64,000 nucleotides of DNA from Rhexocercosporidium sp. MPI-PUGE-AT-0058. Lineage: Eukaryota; Ascomycota; Leotiomycetes; Helotiales. The DNA lies in the NCBI GenBank assembly GCA_020746875.1, contig JAGTJL010000011.1, positions 1,674,001-1,738,000 on the forward strand, written 5' to 3'. The notes beneath the pieces are model-generated. The model ran no database searches and was not told the origin of the DNA. It was given only the letters and a program-made list of their open reading frames with translations. Position 1 is the stretch's first letter. The number at the start of each line of letters is the position of its first letter. Positions 44,464 to 56,628 of this stretch are shown piece by piece. The position numbers were made by a program, and so were the translations under genes.

Positions 44464-45504
44464 GTTGCGGGATTGGGGATTGGGATTTGAAGGAGAGTCG
44501 GGGCTGTAATTGTCGTCGTTGGTGAGTAGAAGTGGAGGCAGAGGTAGAGGTAGACGTGGAGGTTGAAGTGGAGGTGGCCTCTAAATTATTAGGAGAGGAG
44601 GCCAGATCTGGGTCTGCACGTGACTCCGGGCTAAGCTCGCTAGCGTGGGTGGATCTCCTGGACTGGACTAGACTAAATTGGACTAGACTGGACTGGAGAT
44701 TGGGCTGAAGCTAGGAGCCTCACTCAACTCTCTTCGTCCTGTCGACCTACTTACCTACCTCCTACCTACCTACCCACCTCTCTCCTCTCCAGCAACCAGG
44801 TACGGAGACAACTACCGCGTCATCAATCTGCCAATATCCTCCTGCAACCGAACGCCGCTGCGAAGGCTCTCGAGAAGCGGGCGAATTGGGGCAGGGCGAG
44901 CGAGGCAAGGCTCAGAGTCAGGCCGCGAGCAGACTTCCTACGAACACAACAGCTCAGAACTGAACTGAACAGGAATTGGGACAGGGAGAGAAACGAGGGG
45001 AGGAAGCTGTGCTGGACTGGAATACGCTGGACTGGACAGTGGTCTTCTTTACAGCCATCCTGTTACTATTTCACTCGAATCTGTTGCTGCTTTCCCTCTG
45101 CACTTGGACTTTGTTGGCGGAGGGTCTACTCATTCGGACTGCCCTTCAAAGGTTGCCTGTACCGAACGGAATCTTCAAGATTGCAAGCACAGAGCTTCAT
45201 CTTCCCTCTCCATTGTGTCTGCATCAGCCAAAGAAGGCCATCAGACTTGAGCTTAGTTCTATTTGGTTTCAGGAGTGTACGTATTTGTATCTATCCCATG
45301 TACTGTATCTTGGATCCGGTCGACGGGTGCGCGCGTCGAGGTCGAGGTCGCTGCAGTGCTAATTCAATGTTTTCATGCGCTGATCTTCATGTCCTTATCC
45401 TACAGAACTCAGTTATTGTTCAAGAGCATCAAGGTCTCATAAAAACCAAACAGAATTTCTCCAGTTGGCTTTGAGCAGAGACTTTGATCTCCCAATCCAA
45501 CGCA
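44464..45504. other. Divergent promoter region, SSS1 and RRM gene
   Basis: Purine/pyrimidine-biased with GGACTGGACTAGACT repeats (44655-44695) and CTACCTACCTACC repeats (44745-44775). A possible leader intron ends at CTACAG (about 45402-45407) before the RRM gene. The frame at 44976-45362 looks non-coding. Confidence 0.45.
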
Positions 45505-46890
45505 ATGGCAGACGACGAGTTCGACATCGACATTTACGGTGACACCAATACCGAGCATGAGGCGGAGGGTGAATTTAAGAAGGACGATGAGGGTGACATG
45601 AAAATTGACATTCTGGAGCCAGCCAACGCTCACACGACCGATTCCAACGGCACCATGAAGCACGAAGAGGAGGCCGACGACGATTATGTTGATATCAAGC
45701 TGACCAACGGCCAAGACAACAAGACGAACGAGCAGCAGAAGATCAAGAGTACCGATGAGTCAGGAGCTGATTCTTTGAACATCCCCAAGCAGGCCCCTCA
45801 ACAACAAGGTGTCAAGAGAAAGGAAGGATCCGACGATCGTGCAATCGACCCTGGAGCGACTACAGCCCTGCTGATCTCCGATCTGAATTGGTGGAACACC
45901 GATGACGATGTACGAGGATGGGTCAATCAAGCCCAGGTTGAAGATGAGCTGAAGGACATCACATTTTCCGAGCACAAGGTCAATGGTAAAAGTAAAGGGT
46001 ATGAAGATGTAGCCCACCAAGACGCACAACTGCTAATGGATACGTAGACAAGCCTACGTAGAGTTCTCGTCGCAACAAGCAGCAACGGCAGCCAAACACA
46101 AGATCGACGCGTTCGGCGAAGGGCAACAATACGTCAAGAAGCACACAGTCACCTATTCCAATCCCAACGTCAACCCCTTCCGTACGTTGCCGAAGGATGC
46201 TCCGGCCAGGGCCGGCAAGGATGGACCCAACAACCGTGCCACATCTGGGGGCTACAACAATGATAGAGGCAATAACCAAAATGGCAACTTCGGCGGAAAT
46301 TTCCGTGGGCGGACGCCTGGATACAATGCCCGGGGAGGTATGAACAACAACATGAACAATTTCAACCGAAACTTCTCTGGCCCTGCAATGAACAACAACA
46401 TGGGTGGTGGAGGCTTCAACTCACCCATGGGCGGCTTTCCTAGTAGCCCAATGAATGGTCAATTCGGAGGCTTCGGCCGTGGTGGCATGATGGGTGGCAT
46501 GAGAGGTGGGCCCAACATGAGAGGCAGAGGTGGTATGAACAACAACATGATGGGAATGCCAATGGGAGGTATGCCAATGGGTGGTATGCCTGGAGGTATG
46601 GGAGGTATGCCTATGGGTATGGGTCAAATGGGAGGTGGTATGCCAGGTAAGACTTGCACTCCCGCCTTTTCTGGCAAAGCGCACCATCTTTTCTCATCGC
46701 CTCATCCATCGTGGGTCGGGAGAAATGATGGCTGTACCCCTTGGATAATTCGCGCTAACACATTGTACTAGGTGGTGGTTTTCAAGGCATGCAACAGCCG
46801 CACTTCAACCCTGCCTTCTTCCCCCAGAACCAGGCTGCTGGTGGCGATTGGCAAAACCCTCATGGAGCCAAGCGACCGCGACCAGAGTAA
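45505..46890 (+). CDS. CPSF6-like RRM protein, Gly/Met/Asn-rich
   Basis: Exons 45505-45998, 46048-46646 and 46772-46890 give 403 aa. The N-terminus is acidic (MADDEFDIDIYGD). The RRM at about residues 120-200 reads TTALLISDLNWWNTDDDVRGW, ITFSEHKVNGKSKGQAYVEF, which resembles the CFIm68/CPSF6 RRM (LNWW.TD) used in pre-mRNA 3'-end processing. The C-terminal third is low complexity with many Asn and GGM-type repeats (MGGMPMGGMPGGMGG) and ends GAKRPRPE. A Gly/Met/Asn-rich tail like this often drives condensate formation. The exact yeast counterpart is unclear; nuclear mRNA processing is the likely role. Confidence 0.82.
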
Positions 46891-47431
46891 GCAGATTCGT
46901 CGACAATTATTCCTTTCGGGTCTACTTCATCGTTCAAGACTCGGTGCAATGTAGGTCTTGGAATCGGGTTCATGCATTGGGTGGATGGGTTCGGCGTTAC
47001 TGGATTCTTCAACTGTGGTGGAATCTTAACGAGCTTCAGGCCGCGGTCTCTTTTTCTCATCTGTAGTTTCCAGCCGGAACATGTACATTTAGATGGCGTT
47101 CTTCATGCGTAAAAGCATGCATCCTGTATCCTGAATATGACGTTGCTTCCTTCATCGATCGTCCTTGCTGTTTTCCAGATCCAAGTCCCCGTTGCTGGAT
47201 GAGATGCAATGGGGCATCTATGACCCCATTTATGTTTTGTTTCCTGGGTCGCTCCTGCAGTTGATGGACAGGAGTTGTATTATGAATACTTGGAGGAAAC
47301 AAGAGGGGAATGATACGATATCTTCACAACACTAACATCAAGTCAGCATACACAAGCATCGCTATTACTATCGTGTAGCACTTTTGGATCTTTCGAAAAC
47401 GTTCCCATTGCACGCTTAACAAAAGAACAGG
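46891..47431. other. Intergenic, no gene recognised
   Basis: 3' flank of the RRM gene and promoter of the Mam3-like gene. Overlapping short frames only. Confidence 0.4.
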
Positions 47432-50270
47432 ATGTCCTATTCCGGTTCCAAGGTACTGGAAGGCATCAATCGCTCCAATGCAAGACGGGATTACTTCGAT
47501 GTCGGCCGCTATGCAAATCGGGACTACACCTACATTGTTTTCTTTGGCGGAGCTCAGATTGCCATGATTGCTGTTGCTGCAGTCTTGGTAATCTTCTGCG
47601 CTCTTTTAACCGGCTTGACTTTGGCAGTATGCGGACTCGACATGAACTACCTACAACTGAGGAGTGTGACTGGATCCTCACAAGAGAGGTGAGTCCACAA
47701 CTCCTCCAATCAACAATATGCTAAGTCTTCTTAGACGGCAGGCAAAAGAGGTTATCCGAATGAAACGCCACGCAAATTGGATGCTGTGTGAGTCTCTTCT
47801 ACCCACTCACCACCTTTTTTCTGTCTTTTCTGACAATCACAGGCTCCCTGGTTCTCTGCTCGGTTGCCTGTAGCCAAACATTTCCATTCATCATCCAAAG
47901 CGTTTGGCATGGTCCGCAATTCTGGGTTCCTGTCCTCATTTCTACCGTAACGATGACCATATTTGTCGAAATCATACCTCAATACTTGATCCCACAGCAG
48001 GCAATTGCATGGGGATATTACTGTTGGCCAGTGATTTGGGGCTGCATGTGGACTACATGCCTCCTTACGTACCCTCTGGGCTGGTTGCTGGACAAGTCAC
48101 GGACGAAGAAGGATCGGGTGGGAATCTTCACAAATGACGAACTCCAAGCTGTCATCCAATACCACGAACAGTCCGAGCAGCGCGGGGGCAAGCTTGGTCA
48201 AGACGCAGCAAGAATTATGCTTGGAGCTCTGAAGCTCGATTCCCAGAGGCTTGGCGGTGATAAGAAACAACCGCTGCAGACCGTCAAGAACGAGCAGGAT
48301 GTGGAAAAGGCAGATTCGGTAGCTGGCGAGGGCATGGTTGTGAAATGGGATACAGTCAAAACCGTTGACATAGACGACGTCGTTGACGAAGACTTCATTA
48401 CAAAGATCCAGAGCTGGTCTTACAGTCGTATACCCGTCATTGGCAAGCTGCCAGGGGCAAGCGATGTTGGCAAGGGCCCAGTGGCTGAAGGCTGGGAGGG
48501 CATAAAGGTCTTCGGATTTCTCCACATCAAGGTACCTTGATATGTTGTTTACCAAGTCGCTCATGCCAGAGTCGCCTAACCTTCTCAACAGAATCTTGTC
48601 GGCATTGACACCAAAATTCCAGCAAAAACCCAGAAAAAGCTCAGCGTCAAAGACCTTACTTTATATCCACTTCCAATTGTCAGAGCAGACATGTCGGTTT
48701 ATGAGCTTCTTAATCTATTCCAACTAGGAATGTCGAGGTACTGCATTGCCTCAGACTCCAGAAAGAATACCGTACTAACCTTTTTAGAATGGCAATAGTT
48801 GTTCGTCAGTCTTTAGTTGCGAGTAATGGCAATACTGGTTTAGCACTCTGGACAGCGACTGAGAGAACGAACACACATCTAATGTTAAATCTCAAGGGGG
48901 GGGGAGGCAAATCACATTGGACTATGGACTATCTCAAATTTGCCCAGTTAGCGGCTGTCGATCAAGAACACCCACGCCAGAATCTTCTAGGCATTGACTG
49001 TCCCAAGCCGCTTGGGATTATCACATTTGAAGACATCATCGATACCATTCTCCAGAAGACCAGTAGAGACGAAAGAGACTTTTTGGATCGAGACTGCTCA
49101 TGCCCACCGACGAAATCCAAGAAAATCGGGGACTATGCTTCGAAGTTGATCGCACTCAAAGCAGACCAGAATCTACCACCGTCTCCCAAAAAGGCACACG
49201 TAACCTTTGAGAAATCTGCCAACCCAGGGACAATGCGCAAACGAAAGGTTTCTAACAACCTCAGTGGCCCAAGTGGTCTCGATGGTGCCAACGATCGTAG
49301 CTTCGATGAATATTGTGCTTCAAGCATAAGGCTTCCTAAGACTCGACGCAAATCAACAGGGAGTTCATACACCGATAACAGTGGAGGCGGCTTCCATGGC
49401 ACGGATGACTCTGGGAAAGCGATGGATCATACCATTCTGATGACACCTAAAGAGGTTGTTGAACTAGCCAATACCTCCTCCTCTCATTGCCCCGGTAATC
49501 CTTACTCACACGTCAATATGGCTAGTCTACCAACACCCAGAAGCAAATGTGCCGCCTCAGAGGGCTCGAAAGGATACAGGACTATCCGTACCGGTACAAG
49601 ACTTCCACAGCTCCGCCGGGTCGCTCCCTTTTCCAGGGACAAACCTTCTAGTTTTGAGGGAGAGGGTGAGGGTCAGGAAGGTGATGAAATGGCTGAATTG
49701 ATAATGCCACTTCCATTGAGTACCCTACGGCCGATTCCTATCGTTGAACTGCAGCTGAGGCATAATCCAACCATCTCTAGAACGGACACTGAGGAGATGG
49801 AAGATACTTTCCAGCGCACTGAGTTGCAGTCACGTGGTCGCGAGAGAAGTGGCGAAATCGTATCACTCATGTCTTGGTCCTCGGACGACGATGCTCATCA
49901 GATGACAAGTGTGCATGATGCTTTTCCTGTTCCATCGGGTGAAACAAACAAGCCGTTTCCGCTACAGACAAGACATGGGGCGGTTACCATGGGGAAAGAA
50001 CAGGCTAAGCCATATGATGGCTTCCCGCTCGAGTTACTTGACATTACGAACAAGGATCATCGTCTTCCAGACTATGTGTCTAAGACGTTACCACGATCGA
50101 TCGGTACCGAACTTAACCTCGAAGACCTCGCCGAGAAATCAAACGATGCGACTCCTCCTGCGAGAGATGGTAGCTTTCATGATGACAGGGCTATGTTGCC
50201 AAGCCAGAGACGATTGCTAGAGGATAGCTCAATTCGTCTTGGTACGAGATGTTCGAGTTTGTGGTTCTAA
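47432..50270 (+). CDS. CNNM/Mam3-like membrane protein with CBS domains
   Basis: Exons 47432-47688, 47735-47787, 47843-48531, 48592-48737 and 48788-50270 give 875 aa. A DUF21/CNNM membrane domain spans about residues 35-200: a helix IAMIAVAAVLVIFCALLTGLTLAVCGLD, then further helices and FVEIIPQYLIPQQAI. A CBS pair follows (WSYSRIPVIG, DMSVYELLNLFQLG and PLGIITFEDIIDTILQKTSRDE). A C-terminal tail of about 380 residues looks disordered. Yeast Mam3 is a vacuolar protein affecting manganese and other metal ion sensitivity; animal CNNMs transport magnesium. A run of nine G at 48896-48904 lies in the coding sequence. The long Ser/Arg-rich tail is fungal-specific. Confidence 0.88.
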
Positions 50271-51001
50271 GCTCAATTGCATGTTGTAAAACCCAGGCTA
50301 TGAGGCATGACAGGTATGATAAGTGATGCTTGGGAGTCTTAGGCTGTGCAGGTTTTGGTAGACATGGAAACCTAGCTTCAGCCAGTATAATTTTAATACA
50401 TTATTTTTAGATTGGCTATCAGGTCTGGAATTGTTTATGTGCTCGTACCTTTAATATTTATTGCTTGCTGTCTTTGGTGTAGAAGTAAACACTAACGCCG
50501 GGCTTCATTGGGAGTAAAAGAACAGTTGCAGCCCACAAGTGAAGACTAAACTGCCATTCCTTGTTCTGCAGCAGTCCTCAACGTTTAAAAAAGATAGTAG
50601 TTTACAGCACTATGTATGCCATAGTACATTCTGTTCATATTGAACGGTGATATTGGTCATCTACTGTGGCGCACATTTGCTGACGAGAGTGATGTGTCGA
50701 ACAATCTTGGCAGCGCATGCGAATGTAAGGTAAAGAAGCGTACATGATGAGGACATATTCGGACTTTAATTGCTCCGCAATTTGCACCTTTGTCCGTGTG
50801 TGGCACATTTCTATCCCATGGGATTCAGTGGCCACACGAAAACGATCGATGCGGACTATATCATTGACCTCGTGGCAGTCAACAGCGCTGCACCAGTTAG
50901 CAGACAACACCTTCTACTTCATCAAATATACACTTGAAGCAAACTCACTCCGCTTCTTCAACGCATAAAAGGTCAATCTGCAGTCTGATATTCTAGCTAC
51001 C
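50271..51001. other. Intergenic, no gene recognised
   Basis: 3' flank of the Mam3-like gene and promoter of the SDR. Short frames at 50635-50968 overlap on both strands and show no domain. Confidence 0.4.
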
Positions 51002-52200
51002 ATGGTGGACCTCAAAACATTCTTTCCCCCCAAACCCACTCTGACAGAAAAGACCTTGCCCGATCAGAGCGGCAAAGTAAGGGTTAATTCCAGCCGAACG
51101 TTCTTTAATACGTCTCAACTAATGCCCCCCCAAAAATAGGTCTTTATTGTCACGGGTGGTGCCTCCGGATTGGGATTCGAATTGGTCAATATATTGTATG
51201 CGCGAAATGGCAAAGTTTACCTTGCTGGCCGCTCAAAAACCAAGGCACTTGCCGCCATTAAAGCTATCGAAACCAAGCATCCAGGATCTACCGGCGGCCA
51301 GCTGATATTCCTTCATCTCGACCTCAATGACCTCTCTACTATCCGGAAGTCTGCAGATGAGTTTCTAGTCAGGGAAAACCGCCTCGACGTCCTGTTCAAT
51401 AACGCGGGTGTGATGGTACCTCCACAAGGATCAAAGACAGTTCAGGGTTACGAACTCCAGCTTGGGACAAACAACCTTGCACCGTTCTTATTCACATCTC
51501 TCTTGACCCCCCTTCTGGCCAGCACTGCCAAGACAGCGCGCAAGGATAGCGTACGTGTGGTCTGGGTCTCATCTTCTGCGGTGATCACAGCACCCAAGCC
51601 AGCGGTTGACTTTGACAACATGGACTATCATAGGGAGGAAGGATTATGGACCAAATATAGCAGGAGTAAGGCTGGCCTTGTGATCTATGCTGCAGAAATG
51701 GCTCGTCGTACAAGCGGGAAGGGCATCATCAGCGTTGTGAGTCTTGCTTGAGCCTCTTGTTTCTCCCATTCCAAAGTGATGAGACTAACTGGTGGGAAAA
51801 GAGTCTTGACCCTGGATTTTTCAAGACAAACCTGCAACGATCGACTCCTACGATAGAGAGAATATTCTTTGTGAGTCCAGATGTCTTTCTAGAGAAGTTT
51901 TGTGGAATTATCGGTTATGCTAACATTCCTCAGGGCTGGCTTAGCTCCTCCCCAGTAAACGGGGCATGTACAGAATTATTCGCTGGGCTTGACCAAACTG
52001 TCACTGAGGCTCACAATGGCGGGTGGAGTAAGTAGTAGCCCTTACCATGGCATTCTATCACGAGAAATCGCTAATCATTGCTTAATTAAGTTGCGCCATA
52101 TGGACGACTGGTGCCCGCCAGGAAGGATTTGGTGGACCCGGAAATTGGTAGGGAGTATTGGGAATGGTCTGAGGAGCAGGTGAAGCCTTATCGGAATTAG
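51002..52200 (+). CDS. Short-chain dehydrogenase/reductase
   Basis: Exons 51002-51076, 51140-51736, 51802-51870, 51934-52027 and 52091-52200 give 314 aa. Classical Rossmann SDR: VFIVTGGASGLGFEL (TGxxxGxG, cofactor), LAGRSKTKA (an Arg/Ser typical of NADP preference), NNAGVM, VWVSSS and YSRSKAG (YxxxK, catalytic Tyr and Lys). ISVSLDPGFFKTNL is restored by intron 2. The C-terminus ends SEEQVKPYRN. Resembles fungal proteins similar to retinol dehydrogenase 12 and WWOX-type SDRs; the natural substrate is unknown. All four introns have GT..AG ends. Confidence 0.9.
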
Positions 52201-52466
52201 ATGTTGACGGTCTGAATAAAAACCGAATGAGAAACCGGCGATTTAGATTAGCATATGTACTACAGTAGGGCAAAGCGAATTGACGAGAACATATTTGTGG
52301 TTCGGACGAAGCTGCAGGCTCTATTTGTTTACTTCGCCCAAGAGAACCGCCGCCTCGGCAAGCTCTATTACTAAGTTGACAGGCTCTGAGCGATTGAGCA
52401 AGCTATTCATGTACTAAATTGGACTATGACTAAGAGGGAAATTTGATTAGGAACATAATGACCCTG
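52201..52466. other. Convergent 3' flanks, no gene
   Basis: Short spacer between the SDR and the bZIP gene. Confidence 0.4.
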
Positions 52467-53991
52467 TCAATCGAGTGAAGACATCCCTCTCTGATTCCTC
52501 CACCAGGCACTGTTCCGCGCTATTTCCCCTCCATCACCATCTACTAACATTGCCCACTTTGTCATAAACCATGGCGCTGCTTCCCAGCTCCTCATGTCCC
52601 AAGGCGTCCCCTCCCCACGCCCATGCTGCGACCTTATCGACCCCCAGCATCTCAATGCATTGTTCATCAGGTCCAGACAGAGGTCCTCTTCGTCAATTAG
52701 TGGTGGCGTGACGGATATCGCGATGATGGCTTTTGAGCGGAAGGTGGGCCACGGAATGAGGTCAAGATATGGATGATGTGACTTGGTGTATTGTACCATG
52801 GTTGGTGTCATGCTCGTGGTTATGTTCCTGCTGAATTGGAGAGGCGCGATCTGCTTTTGTGTGAAGGGTGATTCGGAGCTATCAAGCATAAGGCTTTCAT
52901 AAGTGATCCCCAGAAGCTCAGCATTTGCAAGTGATGCCGACATCCAAGGAGAGACCTTCAGAGTGATGGTATTCGCTTGAAGATTAATATTCTGCTGTAA
53001 ATGCACCTGTCCACCTCGTCGACCGAACGTTGCCTCCATTTCCAATCTTCCACCTTGTGCCACCATCTGGAGAATGACCCTTATTCCGGTCCACACTGCA
53101 AGCTGTATGTCGCATGGTGCGTATGCAGCGGTGACCTCTTCGATCCACACGTCTGCAGGCTTGTCATTGGCACTTGCGTACTGAGTGTCATCCATTGTCG
53201 TGCCGAGACTTGCTAAGCCCAGTTTCACAATGTCGCGGAGATTTAATTCTTCACTGCCTATCATCTTGACAAGTAAGTTGCGTTCCAGGTCTTGGCATAG
53301 AGATGACAAGACCTGGCTGGCTTTCAACAGAGTAGGGCGAAAAGCCGGAGTTGAACCAGAGGCATTGTTGACTTCTGGGACAGGCTTGAAAAGGTTGGCT
53401 TGCAATGTGTTTGGGAAAGATGGATACGCTTCCGTGATGGAAGTATTCTCCATTGTTGAAGCCTCCATAAAGCTTCTTGGAGGTTGGCATTGCATGTTAT
53501 TGTCCGTAGGAATCAGCGTCTGCAAGCTGTAGGGGAGTCTATCACAGGAAAGGGTGCCGCTGTCAGGTGAGAAGCCAGTCAAGCAACCGGAGGAAACAAC
53601 CCCAAAGTCAAGATTGAAACATGGATCAGCTACTGGTCCCATAGCTGCCAAGGTTCTAGAGGGCAATACGGCCTGCTCATCATAGAGTTGGCTGCTGCTC
53701 GTAATCCATGGCCCTGGATCCGGGCCCGCGTTGGCACCGAGACTACCACAAGGCTGATTGGTAGACGTAAGGCTCATCGAGAGAAGCCGCTCAAGCTCCC
53801 GAGTCTTTTGTCTTTGTTTGTTCCCTTGATAAACACATCATGATTAGTAGCCAGTTCTTTGAAGGACATTTGATGGTGTGGGTGCACCTACGGTATTTGC
53901 GTTGCGCGATAGTATTTTGAACCTTACGCCTCTCTTTTCGAGCAGCGGCATCATTCATGTTCTCATCGCTCGCTTCTTGGGAATCCATCAT
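52467..53991 (-). CDS. bZIP transcription factor with DUF3425
   Basis: Exons 53991-53892 and 53824-52467 give 485 aa. The start MMDSQEASDENMND was chosen because it precedes the basic region directly; the frame is open further upstream. The basic region KERRKVQNTIAQRKYRNKQRQ crosses the intron (GTAGGT..CAAG), followed by a very short Leu heptad stretch (LERLLSM). The C-terminal 150 residues match DUF3425 (HPYLDLIPWPTFR, DEEDLCLDLMN, WGSIRS..PWDMRSWEAAPWFMTKW). These factors often occur in accessory or metabolic regions of Pezizomycotina genomes. The target is unknown. Confidence 0.88.
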
Positions 53992-54497
53992 GGGGAGAGG
54001 TCGTTCGTCAGTCGTGGGGGAAACAAACCTGCGCGCCAGTTTGACCTGAAACTTGTAGAATTGGAAAATAAGCGCCAAGCTATCTGTCTCGGAAGCAGCC
54101 CCCGTTGTTATCTGATGAGGGGGTGGGAAAGTGACTGCATGATGTGTGGCAGTGATACAGTAATCTGTGTAACGAAGGCTCTCGGTAGCTAGTGGGGCAA
54201 ATATCAGATCACTCGGAGACCGTGACAAGATGTATATGAACCATGATCTACCGCGCGGTGGATTTGACATTATTTGCCTTATTCGAGGCACGTATAAGCT
54301 CTGCAACGAATTCAGGACAGAACGAACCACAGATCGAAACACAACAACAGTTCACTAGCTTCAAGCTACTTTGAATAGACATTTTCGGGGTAGGGAGTCT
54401 TTGAGTCTGATCATGGATTCAGTCGTTTCTAATATGAAATTGTGGCTCACTCAACAAAGTCACCCCTACAACTTGTTGCTTAAAATGGCCATGACCC
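53992..54497. other. Promoter region of the bZIP gene
   Basis: No gene recognised. The minus frame upstream of the bZIP start stays open to 54342 without similarity, so a longer N-terminus is possible. Confidence 0.4.
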
Positions 54498-56165
54498 CTA
54501 TGCTACGTCTTCATTCGCCGATTCCTCCTAGGCTGGTTAGCTTGTTTTCCCCCTTCACCGACTTTGGTCTTGTTGACTTACTTCCTCCAAAAGAGCCTCT
54601 TCTTTCGCCTTCGGTGTCTTCTTGGCCTCTGATATTTTCTTGGCTGGCTTCTTTCCTGCTGGTTTCTTCCTAGTAGTCGTCTTTGCAGCTGTTGTCTTCG
54701 CAGCTGATCTCTTTCTCTCCACAGTTTCACTTGGCCCCTCGTCTGGCTCCTGGAAGATACCGTCCAGCTTGAGTTTCTTCGCAGGTTTCTTCCCAGTAGA
54801 TTTAGTTACGATTTCAGTTTTGCTCGGTTCTGCGACCTCGTCCTCCATAGACTCATCGTCGACGAAAGTGTCGCCTTTCTTTTGGTTCTTGGTCGCCGTC
54901 GCCTTCTTCTTTCCCTCTGTCTTCTTTACGGTGGCTTTCTCAATCAGCCCCACTCCTTCATCACCGTCATTTTGACTATTCTCACCATCGTCCTCCTCGT
55001 CCTTCTTTCTCTTAGTTCCCTTCTCCCTCGGGTCGTCATTCCCATCCAACTCGTCCATAACCATCACAGGCTCTTCATTTTCAAAGGCAACTGAGCCACC
55101 AGCCTCCTCAGGTGTCATGTCCTCTTTTAAGAACATCAGTGGTAGCGGGACACCATCATCCATCACCTTCGTCTTGGCGGGAATGTCCCAAGGCTGATAG
55201 ATATTCTGTAGCATGCGACGAGGGATGTACCTTTCTTGGCCAGCATAGTTCCTCACCTGCGCAGTGTCCGTTCTCGGACCACTTATATCAAGCAGGAAAT
55301 CTCCAAAGTCGGCGTCAAAGTAATGTTTTCCTAATCGAATCGCTGATTTGATGTTATTGCCTGTCTTGTCGGTGTTCTCGATGAGCCGAACGATCACGAA
55401 AGCTCTGGGACTGCCTCGCTTCTGGACAGCTCGCTCGATGCCTGTTGTGGGTTGTTCGGCATCATAATCCAATTCGTCATCAATGTCCTCCTTAAATATA
55501 GGATCTGCGGAGGTTACAGGTGCAGACGCAGATGCAATGATAGGGGCAACGATTCTATGGCCGATGGGATAAGTGTCCTTGGCGTCCTCTTCGAGTTTAG
55601 CTTTCTTAGCTACTTCCGCTCGTTCTTCATCGGTTGTCACAACAACAACCTCGACCTCTGGATCTGGATAGACCATGGCATATCCATCTTTGTCAACGGT
55701 ATTCGGTGGCTCGTCGACTGTTTTACTTGGGGAGTGCGCCGGGGTTTCCTCTCCCCCTTGCCATTTCCCTTTGTCCTTCGCTGAGAGAACTGGTCGAGGT
55801 TCCTCCTCATCTAAACTATCGGAGTCTTCGCCTAAAACTGTAAAGTCGACAGGTAATTTCTCGCTGGGCGAGCGAGGAAGCGGTGACAATGCGGCGGGGT
55901 ATGCTGGGTTATCGTCAACCTCATTGCCATTTCCCTCATCATTCTGAGACGGTCGGACGACTAGAACACCTGTGATTTCAGGTTCAGGAGATCTACCCGT
56001 CTTAGATTCTCTATCCGAAGGAGAAGAGGAGCCGGTGTTGTTCATTTTACATTTCCCTTCATCGAGCCCAGAAGTCTGACTACCTGGCGCAACTGGATCC
56101 TTAGGCGGAGGCGATGGCAAGGGCGATGACGAGGGCGACCTGTACAAGGAATCGTTGTCAAACAT
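54498..56165 (-). CDS. Large disordered acidic/Lys-rich protein of unknown function
   Basis: Exon 1 is 56165-54582. An intron with GTAAGT donor and GCTAACC..CTAG acceptor joins it to 54527-54498, giving 537 aa ending EESANEDVA; read-through of the donor would give 536 aa. The first 230 residues are Ser/Pro/Asp/Glu-rich. A more ordered block follows at about residues 235-370 (FVIVRLIENTDKTGNNIKSAIR, GKHYFDADFGDFLLDISGP, RYIPRRMLQNIYQPWDIPAK). The end is Lys/Ala-rich with KKPAGKKPAKK, like a histone H1 tail. This suggests nuclear location and nucleic-acid contact. Family not recognised. Confidence 0.75.
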
Positions 56166-56628
56166 GATGTGTGAGACTGGTGACGGTTCAAATAGATCGA
56201 TAATCAGTTATTTGAATACCTGCGGCAAATCAGTTGTAAGAGAAGCCTTCGAAGGTGAAAGCACTTCAAGGATTGTATCAGAGTTCTCTCCTAGAACATG
56301 ACTCCTATGGGAGGTATTGTCGATGCGACTATAAAGCACCGCCAGAGACAAAGCTTAGTTGGAATTTTGAGTGGTGGTTGTGGGGTGCTTGTTGACCTCG
56401 ATAAAGAATCGACGGATCCGGCGCTTCGTGTTGACAAGCCGAGGAAAAAGGGCGACTTTGCTAAGCGAGGCGAATTCAATGGAGAAGGTTCGGAGTGGCA
56501 CAATATACAATCCATTGCTCTATGCCGCAATAGACATCTCATAACGCCCGTCGCCCAAGTCTAATTGTATTGTACATATCAATATTACACACAAGCCTTT
56601 TTGTCGCTACTTACATGCCCTTCAAGCC
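56166..56628. other. Intergenic, no gene recognised
   Basis: Short spacer; the 88-codon plus frame at 56298-56564 has no known domain. Confidence 0.4.

Noticed and set aside
44976..45362. 128-codon plus frame upstream of the RRM gene
   Set aside because: Biased Leu/Ser-rich translation of a pyrimidine-rich leader; better explained as promoter or 5' untranslated sequence.
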